From a virus, in IMG/VR virus record IMGVR_UViG_3300027749_000480, positions 1 through 23,697 of that record: a stretch of 23,697 nt of DNA. The stretch is one strand, 5' to 3'. Below are positions 17,767 to 23,697 of this stretch, one piece after another. Below the pieces are notes generated by a model. That model saw nothing but the letters and a program-made list of their open reading frames with translations. It did no database searches and was not told the origin of the DNA. Position numbers and translations under genes: made by a program. Numbering within the stretch: position 1 is the stretch's first letter; the number at the start of each line of letters is the position of its first letter.

Positions 17767-20391
17767 ATGGCAAGAGCAATATCGAATGTTGTTATATCGG
17801 TCGACTCGTTTGCAACGTGGGTCGGCGTAACCAACATTATGGCAGACGCATTTACAAACTATGCGTTAACAGCCAATAATTCAACCATAGGTGCCAATGT
17901 TTCGGGTAACTCTAGTCTTATAGGCATCTTCAACGCTAACACAGTTGCTGTTGGTGATGTTTTACGTGGCGGTTCGGTCAACGCATCTGCCAATCTTAAT
18001 ATAACTTCTAATGCTTTATTTACTGGCGCAAACGTTTATATTACAGGCAATACCTACATTATAAACACAAACACAAACATTAACAGCGCTTCTTTTTCTA
18101 TTGTTACGGGAGGCGCAATTGTTAATACAGTTAGCTCTAACACCACATTCAATGCAAATTCAGGCATAGCAAACACAACAGAGATTATTACAACAGCTTC
18201 AGCGCACGGATTTGTTAACACGGATATAGTTACGTATTTTGTTAGTGCTGGTAATACAGCAATTACTGGTTTAGCTAATAACACAAGCTATTTTGTTGTT
18301 AATGCAGCAAGTGGTAGTTCTACATTACAGCTTTCTACAACATCTGGTGGTTCTGCAATCAATATTACAGCGGGCGTTAACGAAACAGGTCACACGTTAA
18401 CAAGATATGGCCGGGTTAATGTTAGTGGTGGTGTTACCAACGTAACATCAAATGTAAGCATACTAAATTCCAATACGTATATTAATGCTTCTTCTTTTAA
18501 TGTTATTGGTGGTTTGGCAAACGTAACATCAAACGTATCAGTAACAAATGCGAACACCAATATAAATGCAACAGCGTTTGGTGTCCAAGGTGTTTCAACA
18601 ATCGTTGGTAATACAACACTACAAGCAAATAGCTCACTGACAAGTTTTGCTCTTACATCTAATACAACAATAAGCAATCTTGCAATAAGTGTTAACCAAG
18701 TAACCGTTGCTGGCAATGTTAACATTGATAGTGGTACGTTGTTTGTTGATGCTGCTAATAACAGAGTTGGTTTCAACAATACAACACCAGATGCAACAGT
18801 TACAATAACAGGGTCGGCAAATATATCCTCAGCTTTAAGGATTGGAACAACGCTTGATGTTGTTAATGCTACATCGATTGGTAACAATTTTACCGTAACA
18901 GGTACAGCAAATGTATCTACAACAATCAATGTTGGTGCAAATGTAAACGTATCCACAACTCAGTTAAACATAGGCAATACAACATCTAATGCGGTTTTAA
19001 ATCAAACATTACTTAATATCGGTACTGCAACGAGCAATGTACAAGTTACCACATCTAGTTTAAATTTAGGTAATGCAACAACCGGTACTGCCAATATGTT
19101 TGCTCTTAATGTAGGTGCAAATGTAAACGTATCTACATCACAACTAAACATTGGTAATACGACATCTAATGCTGTTGCTAATCAAGTGTCATTAAGCATT
19201 GGTACTGCAACGAGCAATATTCAAATTAATTCCGCAAGTTTAAATTTAGGCAATTCGACAACAGGTACAGCTAATATGTTTGCCCTTAATGTAGGTGCAA
19301 ATGTAAACGTATCCACAACAAGATTAAACATTGGCAACTCGACAGGTAATAGCGTATTAACTCAAAATACATTAACAGTTGGCAATACAACAACAGGAAC
19401 CGTTAATGCATTTGCATTAAATATTTCAGGTATAACCGCAACAGGTAATACTACAGTAACTGGTTTTATTAACGCTAGTTCTTATGGTACATACAATGGT
19501 GTTGTCAACGCTACATCGTTCAATTCTACAGGTACTGCTACATCAACGTTTGCTAACAACGTCACCATTACCGGTGTAGCAAACACAGTATCGTTCAATC
19601 AAACGGGTGCAACTACTTCAACGTTTGCAAACAATTTAACTATTACCGGTGTCACAAATACCGTATCGTTTAATTCGACAGGTGCTGTTACAGCGACATT
19701 TGCTAACAATGTAAGTGTAACTGGTACTGCTAATGTTTCCACATCAGTTAATGTAGGTGCTAACGTCAATGTATCTACATCGCAGATAAACATTGGTAAC
19801 GCAACTGTAAACACTGCTGCTAGCAGCAACTCAATTAGACTTGGTAACACAACAGTCAATACTGTATTTACAGGTAGCTCAATTAGTACGAACGGTACGC
19901 TAGATGTAACAGGTAATTCTGGTCTTGTAGGGGCTGCAACGTTCTCTAATACAATTGCGGTAACAGGTAATGCTACATTTTCTAATGTAGTTTCAATTAC
20001 AGGCGCTACAACGCTTACAGGTGCTCTTTCAACAGCTGCAAACACCACTCTTCAAACAGATGTTGTGCTTGCTGTCATATCCAATACTAATATTGGTACT
20101 TCAACAGTAAGTGCAATAGAAATATTCAATTTTCCAATTGGAACATACACCGGCGCTAAGTTTACGGCAAGAATTACAAATTCTAGCGGTGCAAATGCAG
20201 CTGTTCAAGAAGTTATTTTGACACAAAATGGAACCGATGTTTACACTACAGTCTATGGTACAGTTGTCGCACCAACATCAGCTAATTTAGGTATATTTTC
20301 CGCTACGATAAATACAACAGCTGTTGCTGTAAAATTTCAGCAAACAGCTGCTAGTTCAAGCGTAAAGCTGTTCACACAATTAATAAAATAA
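17767..20391 (+). CDS. Repeat-rich tail fibre protein 1
   Basis: This 874-residue protein begins ARAISNVVISVDSFATWVGV and continues TNIMADAFTNYALTANNSTI, the base-attachment segment of marine T4-like fibres, with VLRGGSVNASANLNITSN at about 60-77. Residues 127-212 are the 85-residue module also found twice in the gp7-position protein. Residues 389-556 are near-perfect 60-residue repeats (VGANVNVSTTQLNIGN...TANMFALN). Residues 593-667 are three 25-residue repeats (STFANNVTITGVANTVSFN...). The composition is dominated by Asn, Thr, Ser, Val, Ala and Gly, suggesting a long beta-solenoid or triple beta-helix shaft. The last 110 residues (IEIFNFPIGTYTGAKFTARI, EVILTQNGTDVYTTVYG, VKLFTQLIK) form the beta-sandwich cap seen at the end of many such fibres. 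The ACGGAA at 17755-17760 may act as ribosome site. Confidence 0.82.
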   Translation: MARAISNVVISVDSFATWVGVTNIMADAFTNYALTANNSTIGANVSGNSSLIGIFNANTVAVGDVLRGGSVNASANLNITSNALFTGANVYITGNTYIINTNTNINSASFSIVTGGAIVNTVSSNTTFNANSGIANTTEIITTASAHGFVNTDIVTYFVSAGNTAITGLANNTSYFVVNAASGSSTLQLSTTSGGSAINITAGVNETGHTLTRYGRVNVSGGVTNVTSNVSILNSNTYINASSFNVIGGLANVTSNVSVTNANTNINATAFGVQGVSTIVGNTTLQANSSLTSFALTSNTTISNLAISVNQVTVAGNVNIDSGTLFVDAANNRVGFNNTTPDATVTITGSANISSALRIGTTLDVVNATSIGNNFTVTGTANVSTTINVGANVNVSTTQLNIGNTTSNAVLNQTLLNIGTATSNVQVTTSSLNLGNATTGTANMFALNVGANVNVSTSQLNIGNTTSNAVANQVSLSIGTATSNIQINSASLNLGNSTTGTANMFALNVGANVNVSTTRLNIGNSTGNSVLTQNTLTVGNTTTGTVNAFALNISGITATGNTTVTGFINASSYGTYNGVVNATSFNSTGTATSTFANNVTITGVANTVSFNQTGATTSTFANNLTITGVTNTVSFNSTGAVTATFANNVSVTGTANVSTSVNVGANVNVSTSQINIGNATVNTAASSNSIRLGNTTVNTVFTGSSISTNGTLDVTGNSGLVGAATFSNTIAVTGNATFSNVVSITGATTLTGALSTAANTTLQTDVVLAVISNTNIGTSTVSAIEIFNFPIGTYTGAKFTARITNSSGANAAVQEVILTQNGTDVYTTVYGTVVAPTSANLGIFSATINTTAVAVKFQQTAASSSVKLFTQLIK
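18145..18402 (+). repeat. Shared 85-residue module, copy C (in tail fibre 1)
   Basis: Residues 127-212 of fibre 1 read TFNANSGIANTTEIITTASA, then HGFVNTDIVTYFVSAGNTAI, SYFVVNAAS, LQLSTTSGGSAINITAG and NETGHTL. It is the same domain as copies A and B in the 1058-residue baseplate protein more than 10 kb upstream. Confidence 0.85.
18931..19432 (+). repeat. 180-bp tandem repeats in tail fibre 1
   Basis: The sequence encoding VGANVNVST starts at 18931, 19111 and 19291, exactly 180 bp (60 residues) apart. The first two units are complete. The third is shorter, lacking one internal sub-repeat before it runs into VGNTTTGTVNAFALN. Each unit is built from 16-18-residue sub-repeats of the type LN[IL]G[NT]-x-T. 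Neighbouring units differ mainly at synonymous or conservative positions. Confidence 0.88.
19543..19767 (+). repeat. 75-bp tandem repeats in tail fibre 1
   Basis: Three units begin at 19543, 19618 and 19693, exactly 75 bp apart, and encode STFANNVTITGVANTVSFNQ-type 25-residue repeats. The third unit grades into a VGANVNVSTSQINIGN segment, the same element as in the 180-bp repeats. Confidence 0.88.
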
Positions 20392-20399
20392 GGTAAACA

Positions 20400-21869
20400 A
20401 TGGCTGCTGGTAACACAAAATTTAGAGCGGAGAATGGATTAGACGTTATTGGTAGTGCCAATGTTAGCGGTTTGCTACGTGTAGATGGTGATTTATCTGT
20501 TGGTGGTAATTTAGCATTTACTGTAACAACATCTGGTGATCTAAATCCATCATCGAATAACACTTACAATCTTGGTACCGCCAATTTTCGTTGGGGTGTT
20601 TTATATGGAAACACGGCATATCTTTCAGGCAATTTAGACGTTACAAATACAACCTCGCTTGCCAATGTTGCAATATCTACAGCTGTTATACCAACAGCCA
20701 ATAATAAGGCTTTTGGTAATACAACAAGACTTTGGGATTTGTATGCAAATAATGCAAGTTTAATTTCTGCAAATGTTGGTGCAAACGTTAACCTATCAAC
20801 AACACAACTAAGCATTGGTAATGCAACGGGTAACAGTGTACTTACACAGAGCGCGCTGACTGTTGGTAACACAACAACAGGTACAATTAATGCTTTTGCT
20901 CTAAACGTTTCTGGACTAGTTGCAACGGGCAATACCACAACCACGGGGTTTATCAACGCAAGCTCCTATGGATCGTTTGGTGGTGTTGTTAACGCATCAT
21001 CTTTTAACTCGACATCCACCACTGCTCTATCGACGTTTGCTAATAATGTAACTGTTACAGGTGTAACAAATACAGTCTCGTTTAATCAAACAGGCGCTAC
21101 GACATCGACATTTGCTAATAATGTTACCGTAACTGGTGTATCTAATACTGTATCGTTTAATCAAACTGGTGCAACCCTTTCAACATTTGCCAATAGTGTT
21201 ACAATAACTGGTGTAACAAATACAGTCTCGTTTAATCAAACAGGCGCTACGACATCAACATTTGCTAACAATGTGAATGTGACCGGGACAGCAAACGTTT
21301 CTACCTCAATTAATGTTGGTGCAAACGTAAACGTTTCCACTACACAATTAAATATTGGTAATTCATTAAGCAATAGTGTATTAACGCAGACAACGCTAAA
21401 CGTTGGTAATTCAACTGTAGGTACAATTAATGCGTTTTCTCTTAACATAGTAGGAACAGGCAATTCAACTTTCCGTACAGACTTACTTACGCTTGATGGT
21501 ACAAATAATAGAATAGGTTTAAAAACAGGTCTTGCAAGTCTTTCAAGTGCCGCGTTAGCCACAATTACAGGTAACTTAGAATTCAGTACTATTAGTACGG
21601 GTTTGCGTTTACAAACATCGAATACGTCGATGAATGCGTCTGTTATGATGACAGGTAATACAACAAATACGCGAGTTACTTTTAACACTTTTGATTCAGG
21701 TATTTCAGGAACAACAACCGGTGGCTTTTCTTTTACGGGAACAAATGCGACTGCAACGCAAACATTACTGGACATCAATAGCACCTCTCTTCAATATAAG
21801 TCAGGAAATGTTGCATATTCTGGAAACTTTGGAATTTACAATGTCAGTGGCACACGTGTAGGACCATGA
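20400..21869 (+). CDS. Repeat-rich tail fibre protein 2, paralogue of fibre 1
   Basis: This 489-residue protein begins MAAGNTKFRAENGLDVIGSA, then LLRVDGDLSVGGNLAF and DLNPSSNNTYNLGTANFRWG (residues 25-68). This is the 'nominal structure then RW-LY' head common in phage fibre shafts. From residue 126 (VGANVNLSTTQLSIGN) to about 330 it parallels residues 509-690 of fibre 1, including VGNTTTGTINAFALN, TGFINASSYG and the 25-residue repeats, here in four units. The C-terminal 125 residues (DLLTLDGTNNRIGLKTG, GYSGNF-like end GNVAYSGNFGIYNVSGTRVG) differ from fibre 1, so the two share a shaft but not a tip. An AAGG at 20390-20393 is the ribosome site. It may be an alternative or partner fibre. No chaperone domain is visible. 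Confidence 0.8.
   Translation: MAAGNTKFRAENGLDVIGSANVSGLLRVDGDLSVGGNLAFTVTTSGDLNPSSNNTYNLGTANFRWGVLYGNTAYLSGNLDVTNTTSLANVAISTAVIPTANNKAFGNTTRLWDLYANNASLISANVGANVNLSTTQLSIGNATGNSVLTQSALTVGNTTTGTINAFALNVSGLVATGNTTTTGFINASSYGSFGGVVNASSFNSTSTTALSTFANNVTVTGVTNTVSFNQTGATTSTFANNVTVTGVSNTVSFNQTGATLSTFANSVTITGVTNTVSFNQTGATTSTFANNVNVTGTANVSTSINVGANVNVSTTQLNIGNSLSNSVLTQTTLNVGNSTVGTINAFSLNIVGTGNSTFRTDLLTLDGTNNRIGLKTGLASLSSAALATITGNLEFSTISTGLRLQTSNTSMNASVMMTGNTTNTRVTFNTFDSGISGTTTGGFSFTGTNATATQTLLDINSTSLQYKSGNVAYSGNFGIYNVSGTRVGP
21030..21329 (+). repeat. 75-bp tandem repeats in tail fibre 2
   Basis: Four units begin at 21030, 21105, 21180 and 21255, exactly 75 bp apart. Units 1-2 and 3-4 share a perfectly identical 47-base stretch (21060-21106 and 21210-21256, 150 bp apart), which points to a recent duplication or gene conversion of a two-unit block. 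Confidence 0.88.
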
Positions 21870-21870
21870 A

Positions 21871-23697
21871 ATGGGAAGACCGCTTAGAGCATTATATGCA
21901 AACACAACGTATAGCACTGGTGTTCAGGAGATGTCAGATGCAGAGATTGCTGATGTAATTGCTCCCCTCATTCTTAATTACATCGTTGCTAATCCAGATA
22001 CTAGTTATGGTAGCAAAGTACGTACTGTAGGTACAGATCCTTATGCTGTTAGTAGGGGATCAGCTTCCGACAGCATTAATGCTGCCGTAGGTACACACCC
22101 ATCAAGCAATAGCTCTTCAACAGCTGGAACAATATATCAAACACAAAGAACATTGACTAATTCTTTTAGTGTTCGTCCTGTTCATTATGTAATGAATGGC
22201 AATGAAGTTCAAATACAGGAAATGACCGACTCGGATTTAAATACATATTTTTATCCTTCTATTGTTAACACCATGCTAACCGGTGGCGTTGGTGCTTATT
22301 TTTTGGGGCCAACAGCTACTGGTGCTCCTGTGACCGGAACATGGTCATCTTACGGAACAGTAAATGACACATATTACGTTGGAAGCACACTAACAACTGT
22401 TTCACATACATTGTGGCAACGAACAGATGCAGCAACTGTTGGAACAGTTCGTCCTTTACGTTATAATACATCAGGTTCAAATCCTGTTGTATATCGTTTG
22501 GATGAAATGCAAAATTCCGACATTCAAGCATTAGCTGCGGGCGTTGGTGAATATATTAGAACAACGGGTATTGGTGTATATGCGTTCCAACCTTCAGCTC
22601 CAGGTAGTGGAACATGGGTTAGTAGAGGATCATTTACTGATAAAATAAATAATTTAACAGATACATCATATGCTGGTGCATACGTAGGTTCCTATGCAAA
22701 TAGTTTTACCGGTGTATATGCAGGTACTTTTACTGGTGTTTTTGTAGGTTCATATAGTAGAATTTGGACCGGCGCTTTTACAGGAATTTATACAGCAACT
22801 TATACAGGCAATTGGACAGGAGCATATGCAGGATCCTATCAAGGGAATTTCTCTGGTTCATATGCAGGCACTTATTCAAGATTATTTACGGGATCCTATA
22901 CTGGTAACTGGACAGGAACATATACAGGTGCATACATTGGATTTTATGCTGGATCTTATACGGGATCCTATCAAGGATTTTATGCTGGTGCTTATGCTGC
23001 TGCTTATGCAGGGAGTTATGCAGGATCCTATCAAGGATCTTTTACGGGATCCTATCAAGGATTTTATGCCTCTGCATACACAGGCTATTGGAACGTCTCA
23101 TACACAGCAGGTGCTGCCTGGACTACACCCTATCCTCAAGTGTACACCGGTGTATATGTACGTCCATCTCGTGGAGCAAACTTTTATTTTACCGGCAATT
23201 GGACTGGTACTGGAGGATCTAGCTCTTATACAAACAATACATGGACTCGAACTGCATTTAAATCATATGCAGGCAATGTACAAAGAGACACATTAGGTTA
23301 CGACCCATTTTCTGGGCAGCCAGCTTATTATACGGGTTATTTTGCAGCTAACTTTGTAGGAGCATATGAAGGTGCAACATATGTGTCATTCTTCAATACT
23401 GCTATAATGCACCAACGGATTATAGCATACACAGGGAATTACACAGGCATCTATTCAAGATTATTTACAGGATCCTATCAAGGATTTTATACGGGGTCAT
23501 ATACAGGCACATATGCTGGTGCATATTTAGGAAGCTACATAGGATCCTATCAAGGATCATATACAGGGGTATATGCTGGTACTTATTTGGGAGCATATGC
23601 AGGATCCTATCAAGGAAATTTTACAGGTACATTTGCTGGCACATATTCATCATTGTTTACAGGATCATATGCTGGTACATATGTAGGGTTATACAAT
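21871..23697 (+). CDS. Tyr-x-Gly-x repeat fibre/adhesin, open at the window end
   Basis: A frame starting at ATG 21871, one base after the fibre 2 stop, stays open for 609 codons to the last base, so the C-terminus lies outside the window. AGGA at 21860-21863 gives a good ribosome site. Residues 1-265 contain three related units of about 95 residues, each with an RP[LV][RH] start (residues 3, 102, 194) and an EM motif followed by Asp or a similar residue (20-21, 117-118, 212-213); two also have GTW (156, 247). This head resembles the 'RPLRYN...EMTDAEI' heads of marine phage fibres. Residues 267-411 have an aromatic residue at every fourth position without exception, in a Y-[ATQ]-G-[SATN] pattern. 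A non-repetitive island follows (412-519), then the repeat resumes (520-608). It is probably a distal fibre or receptor-binding protein. I do not recognise a described family for the repeat. Confidence 0.85.
   Translation, partial: MGRPLRALYANTTYSTGVQEMSDAEIADVIAPLILNYIVANPDTSYGSKVRTVGTDPYAVSRGSASDSINAAVGTHPSSNSSSTAGTIYQTQRTLTNSFSVRPVHYVMNGNEVQIQEMTDSDLNTYFYPSIVNTMLTGGVGAYFLGPTATGAPVTGTWSSYGTVNDTYYVGSTLTTVSHTLWQRTDAATVGTVRPLRYNTSGSNPVVYRLDEMQNSDIQALAAGVGEYIRTTGIGVYAFQPSAPGSGTWVSRGSFTDKINNLTDTSYAGAYVGSYANSFTGVYAGTFTGVFVGSYSRIWTGAFTGIYTATYTGNWTGAYAGSYQGNFSGSYAGTYSRLFTGSYTGNWTGTYTGAYIGFYAGSYTGSYQGFYAGAYAAAYAGSYAGSYQGSFTGSYQGFYASAYTGYWNVSYTAGAAWTTPYPQVYTGVYVRPSRGANFYFTGNWTGTGGSSSYTNNTWTRTAFKSYAGNVQRDTLGYDPFSGQPAYYTGYFAANFVGAYEGATYVSFFNTAIMHQRIIAYTGNYTGIYSRLFTGSYQGFYTGSYTGTYAGAYLGSYIGSYQGSYTGVYAGTYLGAYAGSYQGNFTGTFAGTYSSLFTGSYAGTYVGLYN
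22669..23103 (+). repeat. Tetrapeptide (aromatic-x-Gly-x) repeat block 1
   Basis: Residues 267-411 of the last protein place Tyr, Phe or Trp at all 37 consecutive period-4 positions, with Gly two residues later in nearly every unit (exceptions include N277, R297, A309, R337, A377 and S401). SR[IL][WF]TG variants at residues 296-301 and 336-341 are 40 residues apart, giving a higher-order period of ten units. Confidence 0.9.
22831..23615 (+). repeat. Seven identical 14-mers GGATCCTATCAAGG
   Basis: The exact 14-mer starts at 22831, 22963, 23023, 23047, 23470, 23542 and 23602, always in the same frame (Gly-Ser-Tyr-Gln-Gly). Ser is always TCC and Gln always CAA, although neighbouring repeat units use several codons for the same residues. 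An eighth GGATCC is at 22891. The identity is at DNA level, not just protein level. Confidence 0.9.
23428..23697 (+). repeat. Tetrapeptide (aromatic-x-Gly-x) repeat block 2
   Basis: Residues 520-609 resume the same period-4 pattern with 23 consecutive aromatic positions up to the window edge. Relative to block 1 the phase is shifted by one residue because of the 108-residue island between them. SRLFTG (529-534) and SSLFTG (593/594-598) variants recur 64 residues apart, again a multiple of four. Confidence 0.9.

Noticed and set aside
18390-18956. 188-codon antisense frame in fibre 1, with similar ones at 19599-20048, 20564-20956 and 21236-21784
   Set aside because: Hydrophobic Val/Leu/Thr-rich translations are the complement of ACA/AAT/GTT-rich fibre repeats. 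They mirror the repeats and have no ribosome sites or family signatures.
19543-21329. CRISPR-like regular repeats at 75-bp spacing
   Set aside because: The repeats are contiguous coding units without unique spacers, in frame in fibre genes, and no cas gene is present.
22669-23103. Collagen-like repeat
   Set aside because: The Gly period is four, not three, and proline is almost absent, so a collagen triple helix is not expected.
22826-23296. Open frame of 156 codons on + in another phase over the Tyr-Gly repeats
   Set aside because: It is a by-product of the DNA repeat: the same repeated bases read one base out of phase lack stops. The main frame has the ribosome site, a proper head and the strict aromatic pattern.
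21871-23697. Diversity-generating retroelement target
   Set aside because: No reverse transcriptase and no template/variable repeat pair with adenine-biased changes can be seen in the window. The repeat differences look like ordinary duplication.

Overview
The window is a densely packed, single-strand (+) block of virion structural genes from a T4-like, contractile-tailed phage. The genome is clearly AT-rich. The gene order (tube cap, gp53, hub, spike, gp25, gp6, large wedge protein, gp8, DUF4815-type protein, small coiled-coil protein, repeat fibres) is the one I associate with marine T4-like myoviruses of cyanobacteria, SAR11 and related hosts. No auxiliary metabolic gene, tRNA, integrase or host gene is present to name the host, so this is inference from synteny and protein motifs.

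Layout. Bases 2-5536 carry the conserved baseplate core: the 3' end of a gp48/gp54-like tube cap, gp53, a gp27-like hub protein, a lysozyme-less gp5-like spike, gp25 and gp6. Bases 5533-17765 carry the baseplate periphery: a 1058-residue protein in the gp7 position, gp8, a 1463-residue DUF4815-type protein, two proteins that look like its usual downstream modules on separate genes (182 and 677 residues), and a 70-residue coiled-coil protein. Bases 17767-23697 carry the adhesion apparatus: two paralogous Asn/Thr/Gly-rich repeat fibres (874 and 489 residues), then a third reading frame from 21871 that is still open at the window edge (609 codons seen). This last frame holds a Tyr-x-Gly-x tetrapeptide repeat and is the most unusual object here.

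Organisation. Genes are separated by at most 45 nt, and three junctions are ATGA stop/start overlaps (1261, 5533, 17553). There is no intergenic stretch over 300 bases and I see no convincing terminator. This suggests co-transcription and partly coupled translation. One exact TATAAATA (T4 late-promoter box) lies just before gp8. Many of the large proteins are mosaics of shared beta-rich modules that recur in different genes, and the fibre genes contain recent DNA-level duplications.

How the genes work together: the hub and spike close the end of the tail tube. gp53, gp25, gp6, the 1058-residue protein and gp8 form the wedges around them. The 1463/182/677-residue proteins probably form the outer baseplate. 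The three fibre-like proteins probably reach the host surface.
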